The position numbers were made by a program, and so were the translations under genes. From contig CAVWQS010000007.1 in NCBI GenBank assembly GCA_963757155.1, positions 4,042-68,041 on the forward strand: a stretch of DNA of 64,000 nt, in the 5' to 3' direction. Positions 38,114-47,388 of this stretch are shown in pieces. The stretch is from DASXQK01 sp963757155. GTDB lineage: Bacteria > Pseudomonadota > Alphaproteobacteria > Dongiales > Dongiaceae. The notes below the pieces were generated by a model, which was not told where the DNA came from, did not search any database, and saw only the letters and a list, made by a program, of their open reading frames with translations. Positions within the stretch are counted from its first letter, which is position 1. Each line of letters starts with the position of its first letter.

Positions 38114-39277
38114 ATGAAAGGGAGCATGCTGCGGCTGTCCGCCGCGGCGCTGGCCGGCGTCCTGTTCGCCGCCGTGACGGCGCAAGCCGACATGATGACC
38201 AAGGTCGGCCCCGGCGAGGGCGAGGTCGATATCGTCGCCTGGCCCGGCTATATCGAGCGCGGGGCCAACGACAAGAACTACGACTGGGTCACCGAGTTCG
38301 AGAAGCAGACGGGCTGCAAGGTCAATGCCAAGACCGCCGGCACCTCCGACGAGATGGTGTCGCTGATGAACGGCGGCGGCTTCGATCTGGTCACCGCCTC
38401 GGGCGATGCCACGCGGCGCCTCATCGCCGGCAAGACGGTGCAGGAGGTCAATGTCGACCTGATCCCGAGCTGGAAGACCCTCGACCCGCGGCTCCAGAAC
38501 GGCGCCTGGCATACGGTGGACGGCCATCACTACGGCGTGCCCTATCAGTGGGGGCCGAACGTGCTGATGTACAACACCAAGGTCTTCAAGGATGCGCCGA
38601 AGAGCTGGAACGTCGTCTTCGAGGAGATGAACCTGCCCGACGGCAAGTCGAACAAGGGCCGCGTCCAGGCCTATTACGGGCCGATCTACATCGCCGACGC
38701 CGCCCTCTATCTGAAGGCCCATCGTCCCGAGCTCGGCATCACCGATCCCTATGAGCTCGACCAGAAGCAGTTCGACGCCGCCATCGAGCTGCTGCGCGGC
38801 CAGCGCCAGATCGTGCAGAAATACTGGAGCGATTCCACCCAGCAGGTGCAGGACTTCACCTCCGAGGGCGTGGTCGCCTCCACCTCCTGGCCCTATCAGG
38901 TGAACCTGCTGCGCGACAGCAACAAGCAGCCCATCGACAGCGTGATCCCCGAGGAAGGGGCGACGGGCTGGGCCGACACCACCATGATGCATGCCAAGGC
39001 CCCGCATCCGAACTGCGCCTATATGTGGCTCGAGCATTCGCTGCAGCCGAAGCTCCAGGGCGATCTCGCCTCCTGGTTCGGCAGCGTGCCGGTGGTGCCC
39101 GCGGCCTGCACGGGCAATGCGCTTCTCGGCGACAGCGGCTGCAAGGCCAACGGCGCCGATAATTTCGACAAGATCAGCTTCTGGCGCACGCCGGTGGCCG
39201 ATTGCGGCGGCGGGCGGACCTGCGTGCCCTACAAGGATTGGGCCAGCGCCTATCTGGCGATCCAGAGCGGGCAGTAG
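38114..39277 (+). CDS. Polyamine-type ABC transporter substrate-binding protein (PotD/PotF-like)
   Basis: The 387-residue periplasmic protein starts at ATG 38114 after a textbook AAGGAGGA site; upstream codons in frame come from repeats. A Sec signal peptide (SAAALAGVLFAAVTAQA) is followed by the mature family-1 binding-protein fold, with VDIVAWPGYIERG, DLVTASGDATRRLI and YGVPYQWGPNVLMYNT, as in spermidine/putrescine binders. Four Cys in the last 60 residues may make disulfides. It is the first gene of a four-gene import operon. Polyamine or a related amine is the likely ligand. Confidence 0.9.
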   Translation: MKGSMLRLSAAALAGVLFAAVTAQADMMTKVGPGEGEVDIVAWPGYIERGANDKNYDWVTEFEKQTGCKVNAKTAGTSDEMVSLMNGGGFDLVTASGDATRRLIAGKTVQEVNVDLIPSWKTLDPRLQNGAWHTVDGHHYGVPYQWGPNVLMYNTKVFKDAPKSWNVVFEEMNLPDGKSNKGRVQAYYGPIYIADAALYLKAHRPELGITDPYELDQKQFDAAIELLRGQRQIVQKYWSDSTQQVQDFTSEGVVASTSWPYQVNLLRDSNKQPIDSVIPEEGATGWADTTMMHAKAPHPNCAYMWLEHSLQPKLQGDLASWFGSVPVVPAACTGNALLGDSGCKANGADNFDKISFWRTPVADCGGGRTCVPYKDWASAYLAIQSGQ

Positions 39278-39323
39278 AGGATCAGCCGGGCGGGCCATTC
39301 ATTCAGGCCCGTCCGGCGCCATC

Positions 39324-40361
39324 ATGGCAGATCCCTCGCCGAGCGCCGTCTCCTTCCGCCAGGTCAGCCGGCACTACGGCGAGGTCCGGGCCGTCGACGA
39401 TGTCAGCTTCGACATCGCCGATGGCGAGTTCTTCTCCATGCTCGGCCCTTCGGGCTCGGGCAAGACCACCTGCCTCCGACTGATCGCGGGATTCGAGCAG
39501 CCGAGCGCGGGCGAGGTCGTGGTCCATGGCCGCAACATGGCGGGCGTCCCGCCCTATGAGCGCGACGTCAATACGGTCTTCCAGGATTACGCCCTCTTTC
39601 CCCATATGACGGTGGCCGAGAACGTCGCCTATGGGCTGATGATCCGCCGGATCCCGAAGCCGGAGCGCCAGGCGGCGGCGGAGAAGATGCTGGCGATGGT
39701 GGCGCTGGGCGGCCTCGGCGGCCGGCGGCCCTCGCAGCTCTCCGGCGGCCAGCGCCAGCGCGTGGCCCTCGCGCGGGCCCTCGTCAACAAGCCGGGCGTC
39801 CTGCTGCTGGACGAGCCGCTGGGGGCGCTGGACCTCAAGCTCCGCGAGCAGATGCAGGTGGAGCTGAAGGCGATCCAGCGCCAGGTCGGCATCACCTTCA
39901 TCTATGTGACCCATGACCAGGGCGAGGCGCTCAGCATGAGCGACCGCATCGCCGTCTTCAACAAGGGGCGGATCGAGCAGATCGGCAGCCCGGCGGAGAT
40001 CTACGAGCACCCGGCAAGCGTCTTCGTCGCCGGCTTCGTCGGGGTCTCCAATCTCGTCTCCGGCCCGGCCGCTGCATCCATCCCCGGCGTGCCGCCGGCC
40101 TTTTCCATCCGGCCGGAGAAGATCCATATCGCCGCCCCCGGCAGCGCGGCACCCGCCGATGCCTGCGCCGTCGACGGCACGATCTCGAGCGTTCTCTATC
40201 TCGGCGCCTCCACCCGCTTCCATGTCGCGCTTGCCGGCGGCGGCGAGCTGACGGTGATCGACCAGAACCGCGAGGAGACGGCCTCCACCGCGCTGGCGCG
40301 CCAGGGACAGCCCGTGCGCCTCATCTGGCAGCGCGCCCATATCCAGGAAATGCGGCAATGA
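39324..40361 (+). CDS. Polyamine-type ABC transporter ATP-binding protein (PotA-like)
   Basis: The 345-residue ATPase has Walker A GPSGSGKTT, Q-loop VFQDYALFPHMTV, signature LSGGQRQRVALARAL, Walker B VLLLDEPLGALD and switch His in YVTHDQGEA. A C-terminal TOBE domain (about 265-345, FSIRPEKIHI) is the usual regulatory part of PotA/FbpC-type proteins. The ATG at 39324 is the first codon before the conserved domain; the longer open frame overlaps the binding-protein gene. Its stop overlaps the next start (ATGA). Confidence 0.93.
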   Translation: MADPSPSAVSFRQVSRHYGEVRAVDDVSFDIADGEFFSMLGPSGSGKTTCLRLIAGFEQPSAGEVVVHGRNMAGVPPYERDVNTVFQDYALFPHMTVAENVAYGLMIRRIPKPERQAAAEKMLAMVALGGLGGRRPSQLSGGQRQRVALARALVNKPGVLLLDEPLGALDLKLREQMQVELKAIQRQVGITFIYVTHDQGEALSMSDRIAVFNKGRIEQIGSPAEIYEHPASVFVAGFVGVSNLVSGPAAASIPGVPPAFSIRPEKIHIAAPGSAAPADACAVDGTISSVLYLGASTRFHVALAGGGELTVIDQNREETASTALARQGQPVRLIWQRAHIQEMRQ

Positions 40362-41311
40362 GCGCGGTCGCCGAGCCCGCGCCCCACGGCTCGCCGGCCC
40401 CAGGCGCCATCGGACGGCTCTCCACCTTCCTCTATCTCCGCCCGCGGCTGGTGCTGCTTCTGCTGCTGCTGCCGCCGCTGCTCTGGCTCGGCATCGTCTA
40501 TGTCGGCTCGCTGCTGGCGCTCCTCGCCCAGAGCTTCTTCTCGGTCGACGATTTCTCCGGCCTCGTCGTCTATCAGCCCACCCTCTCCACCTATGCCGAG
40601 CTTTTCACCCCGGCCAATCTCACCATCATCCTGCGCACGGTGGTGATGGCGGCGGCGGTGACGATTGCCTGCGCGGCCATCGCCTTTCCGCTCGCCTATT
40701 ACATGGCCCGCTTTGCCGGGCCGCGCGCCAAGGCGGTGTTCTATATCGCGGTGATGCTGCCGCTCTGGTCGAATTATCTGGTGCGCGTCTATAGCTGGAA
40801 GCTGATCCTGGCCAAGGAAGGCGTGGTCACCTGGCTGTTCAACCTGGTCGGGCTCGGCGGGCTGCTCGACGGCGCCCTGGATCTGCCGGTCGTCGGCGGG
40901 CCCTCGCTCTCCGCCTCCTATATCGGCATGTGGATCGTGTTCATCTATATCTGGCTGCCCTACATGATCCTGCCGCTCGAGGCGGCGCTGGAGCGGGTGC
41001 CGCGCAGCTTCATCGAGGCCTCGGCCGATCTCGGCGCCCGGCCGCGCGAGACCTTCCGCAATGTCATCCTGCCGCTGGCCATTCCCGGCGTGGCGGCGGG
41101 CTCGATCTTCACCTTCTCGCTGACCCTGGGCGACTACATCATTCCCAATCTGATCGGCAATTCCCGGCCCTTCGTGGGCATGGTGGTCTATGCCTATCAG
41201 GGGACGGCCGGAAACATCCCCTTGGCCGCCGCCTTCACCATGGTGCCGATCCTGGTGATGGCGCTCTATCTCGCCGCCGCCAAAAGGCTGGGAGCCTTCG
41301 ATGCGCTCTAG
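40358..41311 (+). CDS. Polyamine-type ABC transporter permease (PotB-like)
   Basis: The 317-residue permease has six to seven membrane segments, the first from about residue 28 (RLVLLLLLLPPLLWLGIVYV). The EAA loop is FIEASADLGARPRETFRNVI (about residues 224-243), which docks on the ATPase. The start overlaps the ATPase stop by 4 bases and its end overlaps the next permease gene by 11 bases, consistent with a tightly coupled operon. Confidence 0.93.
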   Translation: MSAVAEPAPHGSPAPGAIGRLSTFLYLRPRLVLLLLLLPPLLWLGIVYVGSLLALLAQSFFSVDDFSGLVVYQPTLSTYAELFTPANLTIILRTVVMAAAVTIACAAIAFPLAYYMARFAGPRAKAVFYIAVMLPLWSNYLVRVYSWKLILAKEGVVTWLFNLVGLGGLLDGALDLPVVGGPSLSASYIGMWIVFIYIWLPYMILPLEAALERVPRSFIEASADLGARPRETFRNVILPLAIPGVAAGSIFTFSLTLGDYIIPNLIGNSRPFVGMVVYAYQGTAGNIPLAAAFTMVPILVMALYLAAAKRLGAFDAL

Positions 41312-42128
41312 CGCCAGCAGCAGGAGCGGCACGGGGGCCGGCTGGGGGCTGAAGGCCGCGGCGACCGGCGGCTTGCTGTTCCTGAACCTGCCGCTCGCCT
41401 TCATCCTGCTCTATGCGCTCACCACCGACGATCGCAGCTTCAACTTCCCGCCGCCCGGCCTCACCTTCAAATGGTTCGCCATCGCCTGGGGCCGCGACGA
41501 TATCTGGCAGGCGCTCGGGCTCTCCGTGCGGGTGGCGCTGATGGGCATGGTCCTCGCCCTCATCCTCGGCACGCTGGCCGCCCTTGCCATGTACCGCTTC
41601 CGCTTCTTCGGCAAGGAATCGGTGACCCTCATGATCCTGCTGCCGATCGCGCTGCCCGGCATCGTGACCGGCATCAGCCTGCGCTCGGCCTTCGCGCTCA
41701 GCGGCGTTCCCTTCAGCTATTGGACCATCGTGCTGGGCCACGCCACCTTCTGCATCGTGGTGGTCTACAACAACGTCATCGCGCGCCTCCGGCGCAGCTC
41801 GCCCACCATGATCGAGGCCTCCATGGATCTGGGCGCCAACAGCTTCCAGACCTTCCGCCATGTCGTGCTGCCCAATGTCGCCACCGCTTTGCTGGCGGGC
41901 GGCATGCTCGCCTTCGCGCTCAGCTTCGACGAGGTCATCGTCACCACCTTCACCTCCGGCCAGCAGGAGACATTGCCGATCTGGATGCTGAGCCAGCTGC
42001 TGCGCCCGCGCGAGCGGCCGCTCACCAATGTGGCCGCGGTTTTCGTGATCGCCGTCACGGCGCTGCCGATCCTCGGCGCCTATTACCTGACCCGGGATAC
42101 CCATGATTCCTCGGGCAGCGGCAAGTAG
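41301..42128 (+). CDS. Polyamine-type ABC transporter permease (PotC-like)
   Basis: The 275-residue second permease of the importer has about six membrane segments and the EAA loop MIEASMDLGANSFQTFRHVV. The C-terminus ends with RDTHDSSGSGK. Its ATG lies inside the end of the PotB-like gene. With the preceding genes it completes a binding protein, ATPase and two-permease set. Confidence 0.93.
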   Translation: MRSSASSRSGTGAGWGLKAAATGGLLFLNLPLAFILLYALTTDDRSFNFPPPGLTFKWFAIAWGRDDIWQALGLSVRVALMGMVLALILGTLAALAMYRFRFFGKESVTLMILLPIALPGIVTGISLRSAFALSGVPFSYWTIVLGHATFCIVVVYNNVIARLRRSSPTMIEASMDLGANSFQTFRHVVLPNVATALLAGGMLAFALSFDEVIVTTFTSGQQETLPIWMLSQLLRPRERPLTNVAAVFVIAVTALPILGAYYLTRDTHDSSGSGK

Positions 42129-42369
42129 TTCCGGGAACAATTTAGGCTGGTTTTTCCATGGGGCCAGCTGAGGAAACCCTTGCGGCCATTGACTGTTGTG
42201 TTTTGCTCCCTGACGGCCCATAGTTCATGAACGACAACTCGTTGGTCCGGCAGTCGCACTCGTCTAAGTCGTCACTCGGCGCTCTGACAAGCTCCCTTCC
42301 GAACCTCTGATTGTTGCCGCCGCACGGCGATTCGTGCGGTTCATCCTGTCAACGACAACGGAGACTACG

Positions 42370-42579
42370 ATGCCGACAGGCACCGTCAAATGGTTCAACC
42401 CCACCAAAGGTTTCGGCTTCGTGCAACCCGACACCGGCGGCAAGGATATCTTCGTCCATATCAGTGCGGTGCAGCGTGCTGGCATGCAGACGTTGAAGGA
42501 AGGCCAGAAGGTCACCTACGAGATCCAGACGCAGAAAGACGGACGTCAGTCGGCCGAAAACTTGGCCGTCGGCGACTAA
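42370..42579 (+). CDS. Cold-shock protein (CspA family)
   Basis: The 69-residue single cold-shock domain has RNP1 KGFGFVQ and RNP2 DIFVHIS, so it binds single-stranded RNA or DNA. I start at ATG 42370 (MPTGTVKWFNPTKGFGFV); the frame is open 36 bases further, without family similarity. ACAACGGAGAC before the ATG holds the ribosome site. The 240-base upstream gap suggests a long leader, as is usual for csp genes. A strong terminator follows. Confidence 0.95.
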   Translation: MPTGTVKWFNPTKGFGFVQPDTGGKDIFVHISAVQRAGMQTLKEGQKVTYEIQTQKDGRQSAENLAVGD

Positions 42580-42603
42580 GCATTCCTCGTACTGAGATTC
42601 CGG

Positions 42604-42635
42604 CGCCCGCGTCCTCCTGGACGCGGGCGTTTTTA
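42604..42635 (+). terminator. Rho-independent terminator of the cold-shock gene
   Basis: An 11-bp perfect stem (CGCCCGCGTCC with GGACGCGGGCG) closes a TCCT loop and is followed by TTTTTATTT. It begins 25 bases after the stop codon. Confidence 0.95.
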
Positions 42636-42994
42636 TTTGGGGGAATATTTCTTTCACTGTAGCGGTGCGCCCTCTGCCTTCGTCATTCCCTCCAAAGCTA
42701 GCTGGACCCTCTCAACCGTCATGGCCGGGCGAAGTCCCGGCCATCCACGCGGTTGCCGACGCTCAATCCCCCTTGATTCGGAAGCGGTGATCGAAGCAAG
42801 GGGTTGCGGCGTGAGCCCGGACTCCGCTCTCTGCGGATCACCTAATGGCTTGATGCCGGCAGGAACGCTGTTGCCGCGCAAGCCGCTCCCTCTCTCCCGT
42901 CACCCCGGCGAAAGCGCGGGGTCCTCGGGCGCGCGGCAAGCGGCTGAGATGTGGACCCTCGAGTTCCGGCTTTCGCAGGAATGACGAGAAGAGG
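42636..42994. repeat. Intergenic repeats between the cold-shock gene and the IS630 remnant
   Basis: An R3 palindrome lies at 42717-42750, and a diverged R1-like pair lies around 42899-42985 (CCGGCGAAAGCGCGGGGTCC and GGCTTTCGCAGGAATGACGA). No gene is seen. Confidence 0.65.
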
Positions 42995-43609
42995 ATGAGG
43001 CGGTATCTGGAGCGTCATCGGACTGAGCAGCAACGAGCCGATGTCGCCCGGGCGCGCCGGCATTGGATCCGGCAGCAGGCCCTGCTTGATTGATCCAGCC
43101 TTGTCTTCATCGATGAAACCTGGGTGAACACTACCATGGCCCGCCGCTATGGCCGCTGCCCGCGCGGCGAGCGGCTGATCGGGCGCGTCCCGCTTGGAAC
43201 CTGGAAGACCCTGACCTTCGTGGCTGGCCTGCGCTGCGACGAAATGACGGCGCCCCTGGTGATCGAAGGAGCCATGAACGGAGAAATCTTTTTGTCTTAC
43301 GTCGAGCAATGCCTGGCTCCCGCGCTCAACCACGGCGATATCGTCGTGATGGACAATCTCCGAGCCCACAAGGTTGCCGGCGTCGAGCAAGCGATCGAGG
43401 CCGTTGGCGCGGAATTGCTATATCTGCCCAAGTACTCGCCCGATCTCAATCCGATCGAGATGTCCTTCAGCAAGCTCAAGGCGTATCTGCGCAAAGCTGC
43501 CGAGCGGACGCAGCGCAGCCTTCGCCGCCGAATTGGCCTCTTCGTGCCTCGCCTCGGCGCAGACGAATGCGCCAACTACTTCGCTCATGCCGGATATGTT
43601 TCAATATGA
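42995..43609 (+). pseudogene. IS630-family transposase remnant
   Basis: The frame encodes the DDE half of an IS630-type transposase: LVFIDETW (first Asp-Glu block), VMDNLRAHK (second Asp) and LPKYSPDLNPIEMSFSKLK (catalytic Glu region). Upstream in the same frame the family sequence EQQRADVARARRHW continues but is cut by a TGA at 43091-43093, just before the first Asp block, and the helix-turn-helix domain is missing. The longest open piece is 43124-43609. It is a dead fragment. No terminal repeats were found. Confidence 0.88.
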
Positions 43610-43725
43610 GCGGAATCCGCTTTAGGCACGATACAGCTCACACTCACTTGTCTGCTTTTTTGGCTCACCACGACGTGGATGGCCGGGACAAGCCCGGCCA
43701 TGACGAGTGAGGGGGTGAGCCCTGC

Positions 43726-43775
43726 GAAGCGGAGCCTGAGCGTAAGCGTGAGCGCGAGCGAGAGCGCGGAAGAGA
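43726..43775. repeat. Degenerate hexamer repeat (GAGCGN)
   Basis: A run of six-base units close to GAGCGT, AAGCGT, GAGCGC and GAGCGA lies just past the end of the PuuB-like gene. It is short and imperfect, with no coding role visible. Confidence 0.5.
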
Positions 43776-43782
43776 GAAATGT

Positions 43783-45048
43783 CTAAAGCCGATCGCGCAG
43801 CGCGTACCAGAGCATGCCGAGCACCAGAGCGGGCTGGCGCAGCAGCGTGCCGCCGGGGAAGCGGCGCTGGGGGAGTTGCGCGAAGAGGTCGAAGCGTTCG
43901 GCGCTGCCGCCGGCGGCCTCGGCGATCAGCTTGCCGGCGAGGGTGGCGAGCGCCAGGCCTTGGCCGGAATAGCCCTGGGCGAAGAAGATATCGCCGGGCA
44001 GCCGGCCGAAATGCGGCAGGCGGCCCATGGTGATGGCGAGCTGCCCGCCCCAGGCATAGTCGATGCGCTTGCCCGCGAGCTGGGGGAATACCTTCAGCAT
44101 ATGGGGCCTGACGAAGCCCGCGATGTCGCGCGGCGGATTGCGCGAATAGGTCTCGCCGCCGCCGAAGAGCAGGCGGCGGTCGGCCGAGAGGCGGTAATAA
44201 TCGACGACGAATTTCGTGTCGCAGACCGCGACGTCGTCGCGGATGAGCCCCGCTGCTCCCGCCTCGCCCAAGGGCTCCGTCGCAATGATGTAATTGGAGA
44301 TCGGCATGATCATGCTGGCGATGCGCGGCTCGAGCTTGTCGAGATAGGCGTTGCAGCCCAGCACGATGAAGCGGGTCTTCACCCGCCCCGCCGCGGTGGT
44401 GACCTCGCCGGGCGCCAGCTTGAGCACGCGGCTCTGCTCGCAGATTTGCGCGCCGGCGGCCTCGGCCGCCGCAGCCAGACCGAGCACGAAATTGAGGGGA
44501 TGCAGATGGGCGGCGCTGCCATCGGCGATGCCGCCGAAATAGCGTCGGCTGCCCAGGCGTTCCTCGACCTCGGCCTTGCTCAGGAGCTCTGCCGCCGCAT
44601 GGCCGAAGACCTCGTGCAGGAGCTCGACCTCCGCCGCCATCCAGGCGGGATCGCTTTTCTTGTAAGCGACATAAAGGGAGCCCGGCTTCAGGTCGCAGGC
44701 GATGCCATGCCGCGCGATGAGCCCGCGCACCAGCGCCTTGGCCTCCTCCGCCATGGCGAAGAGCGCCTTGGCCCGATCGCGCCCGAAGAGCTGGATGAGC
44801 TCGCTCGCCCCTTTGCGCAGCCCCGTGTTGAGCTGGCCGCCGTTCCGCCCCGATGCGCCCCAGCCCACCTGCGCCGCCTCGAGCAGCAAGGTCTTGTAGC
44901 CGCGCTCGGCAAGATGCAGGGCGGCGGAAAGTCCGGTCAGCCCGCCGCCGATCACGCAGGCATCGACACTCATCTCGCCGGCAAGCGCCGGGCGGGCGGG
45001 CGCCGGATTGGCGGTGGCGGAATAATAGGAAGGAACGAGGCTCGACAT
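43783..45048 (-). CDS. FAD-dependent oxidase, PuuB-like (gamma-glutamylputrescine oxidase family)
   Basis: The 421-residue DAO-family flavoprotein has an N-terminal Rossmann motif VIGGGLTGLSAALHLAERG (about 32-50), then GWGASGRNGGQLNTGLRKG, and LFGGGETYSRNPP in the substrate domain. A C-terminal FAQGYSGQGLALATLAGKLI block binds FAD. The start SYYSATANPAPARPAL resembles PuuB, which oxidises gamma-glutamylputrescine. A polyamine-type importer 1.7 kb away fits that role, though no puuA, puuC or puuD is visible here. Related amine oxidases remain possible. Confidence 0.85.
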   Translation of the reverse strand: MSSLVPSYYSATANPAPARPALAGEMSVDACVIGGGLTGLSAALHLAERGYKTLLLEAAQVGWGASGRNGGQLNTGLRKGASELIQLFGRDRAKALFAMAEEAKALVRGLIARHGIACDLKPGSLYVAYKKSDPAWMAAEVELLHEVFGHAAAELLSKAEVEERLGSRRYFGGIADGSAAHLHPLNFVLGLAAAAEAAGAQICEQSRVLKLAPGEVTTAAGRVKTRFIVLGCNAYLDKLEPRIASMIMPISNYIIATEPLGEAGAAGLIRDDVAVCDTKFVVDYYRLSADRRLLFGGGETYSRNPPRDIAGFVRPHMLKVFPQLAGKRIDYAWGGQLAITMGRLPHFGRLPGDIFFAQGYSGQGLALATLAGKLIAEAAGGSAERFDLFAQLPQRRFPGGTLLRQPALVLGMLWYALRDRL

Positions 45049-45177
45049 CGCGCCGTCAGGCTAGCCGGGAAGGCTCCGAGGGTCCATCGCGCGAGAATCG
45101 ATTGCGAGCGATGGCGATTGCCTGGCGGGCCGGCGATCGACAGAATGAGCGCGATCCCATGAGAGCGAGTTGGTCCC

Positions 45178-45642
45178 ATGCTGAAAGGCCTCGATCCCCT
45201 ACTCACCCCCGAGCTGCTCCAGGTCCTGGCCGCCATGGGCCATGGCGATGAGCTCATCCTCTCCGACTGCAATTTCCCCAGCGATTCCATCGCCGCCGAG
45301 ACGGTCCATGGCCAGGCCATCCACCTCGCCGGCGCCGATACCGGCCAGGCCGCCGCGGCGATCTTCTCGCTCTTCCCCCTCGACAGCTTCGTCGAGGCGC
45401 CGATCCTGCGCATGGAGGTGGTGGGAAAACCCAAGGAGGTGACCCCCGTGCAGAAGGAGCTCCTGCGCGTCGCCCATGCCAGCGCCGACCGGAAATGGCC
45501 CATGGGTTCCATCGAGCGCCATGCCTTTTATGAGCGGGCCAAGCGCGCCTATGCCGTCGTCGTCGCCATGGGCGAGCGCCGGCCCTATGCCTGCTTTGTG
45601 TTGATCAAGGGCGTCATCGGTCCGGACGGCAAGGTCGTCTGA
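45178..45642 (+). CDS. fucU: RbsD/FucU-family sugar mutarotase, FucU-like
   Basis: The 154-residue cytoplasmic enzyme interconverts alpha and beta anomers of a sugar, probably L-fucose. His22 in AMGHGDELILSD, Asp30, and the C-terminal RRPYACFVLIKGVIG are FucU catalytic and binding blocks. ATG 45178 is divergent from the PuuB-like gene across 129 bases. It lies 40 kb from the sugar ABC operon of this window, so no operon link is claimed. Confidence 0.9.
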   Translation: MLKGLDPLLTPELLQVLAAMGHGDELILSDCNFPSDSIAAETVHGQAIHLAGADTGQAAAAIFSLFPLDSFVEAPILRMEVVGKPKEVTPVQKELLRVAHASADRKWPMGSIERHAFYERAKRAYAVVVAMGERRPYACFVLIKGVIGPDGKVV

Positions 45643-45737
45643 GGCTCCCCGCCGCGGCGGCTCGCTCTTGCGCCGGAACATGCGGGGGTCAACACTGTTG
45701 TGTCTGGGACGGGGGTCCACGACCCGAGAGGGAAGCC

Positions 45738-46157
45738 ATGCTGAAGGAATTCAAGGAATTCATCTCCCGCGGCAGCGTCATCGATCTCGCCGTCGGCATC
45801 ATCATCGGCGCCGCCTTCACGGCCATCGTCAACTCGCTGGTCAACGACATCATCATGCCGCCTATCGGCCTGCTCCTGGGCGGCATCGATTTCACCAATT
45901 TCTTCATCATCCTCAAGGGCACATCCCAGGGGACCCTGAAGGCAACCCAGGATTCCGGCGCCGTGGTCATCGCTTATGGCCAGTTCATCAACTCGGTGAT
46001 CAAATTCGTGATCGTGGCCGCGGCCGTGTTCCTGCTGATCAAGCAGGTGAACCTCTTCGTCCGCAAGAAGGAGGCAGCGCCGGCGGCACCGCCGCCGCCA
46101 TCAGCCGAGGTGGAGCTTCTGACCCAGATCCGCGATCTTCTGAAGAGCCGCGGATAG
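45738..46157 (+). CDS. mscL: Large-conductance mechanosensitive channel
   Basis: The 139-residue homopentameric inner-membrane channel opens under osmotic downshock. It starts MLKEFKEFISRGSVIDLAVG. TM1 is VGIIIGAAFTAIVNSLVNDI and TM2 lies near residues 75-100 (SVIKFVIVAAAVFLLIKQVN). The C-terminal helical bundle is PSAEVELLTQIRDLLKS after a Pro/Ala linker. The next gene starts 25 bases later and may be cotranscribed. Confidence 0.96.
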   Translation: MLKEFKEFISRGSVIDLAVGIIIGAAFTAIVNSLVNDIIMPPIGLLLGGIDFTNFFIILKGTSQGTLKATQDSGAVVIAYGQFINSVIKFVIVAAAVFLLIKQVNLFVRKKEAAPAAPPPPSAEVELLTQIRDLLKSRG

Positions 46158-46182
46158 GAAGTCGCCGGGCCGACTTGCTTTC

Positions 46183-47388
46183 GTGCTGATCGCCGCGCTG
46201 ATCTTCCTCGCCACCTATGTGGTGATCGCGCTCGGACGCGCGCCGGGGCTGCGGCTCGACCGCACCGGTGCCGCCCTGCTCGGCGCCAGCCTGATGGTGG
46301 CGAGCGGCACGCTCACCCTCGACCAGGCCTATAAGGCCGTCGACCTCGACACGCTGACACTGCTGCTGGGGATGATGATCATCGTGGCCCATCTGCGCCT
46401 GGCGGGCTTCTTCCAGCTCGCTGCCGCCTGGGTGGGCGAGCATGCCCATCGCCCGGCTTTGCTGCTGGTCGGCGTGGTGCTGGTCTCGGGCCTGCTCTCC
46501 GCCTTCCTGGTCAACGACACGGTCTGCCTGATGCTGACGCCGCTGGTGGCCGAGACGACGCTCGCCATGCGCCGGCGGCCCCTGCCCTATCTGCTCGCCC
46601 TCGCCATGGCGTCGAACATCGGCAGCACCGCGACCATCACCGGCAATCCCCAGAACATCATGATCGGCAGCTTCTCGCGCATTCCCTATGCGGAATTCGC
46701 CGGGGCCCTCGCCCCTGTCGCCGCCATCGGCCTGGTCGTCGTCACTTTGCTGATCCTGCTCATTCATCACCGCGAATTCCTGACAAGGGAGCGGCTCAGC
46801 CAGGCGGCGGTGCGGGTGCGCTGGAACGGCTGGCTCCTCATCAAGTCCCTCGTCATCACCCTGACCGCCGTCGCGCTCTTCTTCGCCGGCCAGCCCCCGG
46901 CCAAGGTGGCGATCACCGCCGGGGCGCTGCTGCTGCTGACGCGACGCCTGAAGCCCGAGCGGGTCTATCGCGAGATCGACTGGTCCCTGCTGCTGCTCTT
47001 CGCCGGGCTCTTCATCGTGGTGCGCGGCATGGAGGCCGCCGTCCTGTCGCCGGAGCTCCTGGCCCAGGCCCAGGGCCTCCACCTCGACCAGCCGGCCATG
47101 CTGGCCGCGGTCGCGGCGATCCTCTCCAATCTCGTGAGCAATGTGCCGGCGGTGCTGGTGCTGAAGCCCTTCGTCCAGGGCCTCGCCGACCCCCATCGCG
47201 CCTGGCTCGTGCTCGCCATGGCCTCGACCCTGGCGGGGAATTTCACCATCCTGGGCTCGGTCGCCAATCTCATCGTCGTCGAACGGGCGCGCCGCCAGAA
47301 TATCGAGATCAGCTTCTGGAGCTATTTCCGCATCGGCGCCCCGCTGACGGTGATCACCATCGTCATCGGCGTGCTGATGCTGGGGTGA
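46183..47388 (+). CDS. Anion/ion transporter of the ArsB/CitMHS (IT) superfamily
   Basis: The 401-residue membrane protein has about ten to eleven transmembrane segments. It has the inverted-repeat signatures of this superfamily: SAFLVNDTVCLMLTPLV and SNIGSTATITGNPQNIMIG in the first half, SNLVSNVPAVLVLKPF and LAGNFTILGSVANLIVVE in the second. Its closest named relatives are arsenite/sodium-proton type permeases, but the substrate is not readable and no ars genes are near. The start is GTG at 46183. Confidence 0.88.
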   Translation: MLIAALIFLATYVVIALGRAPGLRLDRTGAALLGASLMVASGTLTLDQAYKAVDLDTLTLLLGMMIIVAHLRLAGFFQLAAAWVGEHAHRPALLLVGVVLVSGLLSAFLVNDTVCLMLTPLVAETTLAMRRRPLPYLLALAMASNIGSTATITGNPQNIMIGSFSRIPYAEFAGALAPVAAIGLVVVTLLILLIHHREFLTRERLSQAAVRVRWNGWLLIKSLVITLTAVALFFAGQPPAKVAITAGALLLLTRRLKPERVYREIDWSLLLLFAGLFIVVRGMEAAVLSPELLAQAQGLHLDQPAMLAAVAAILSNLVSNVPAVLVLKPFVQGLADPHRAWLVLAMASTLAGNFTILGSVANLIVVERARRQNIEISFWSYFRIGAPLTVITIVIGVLMLG

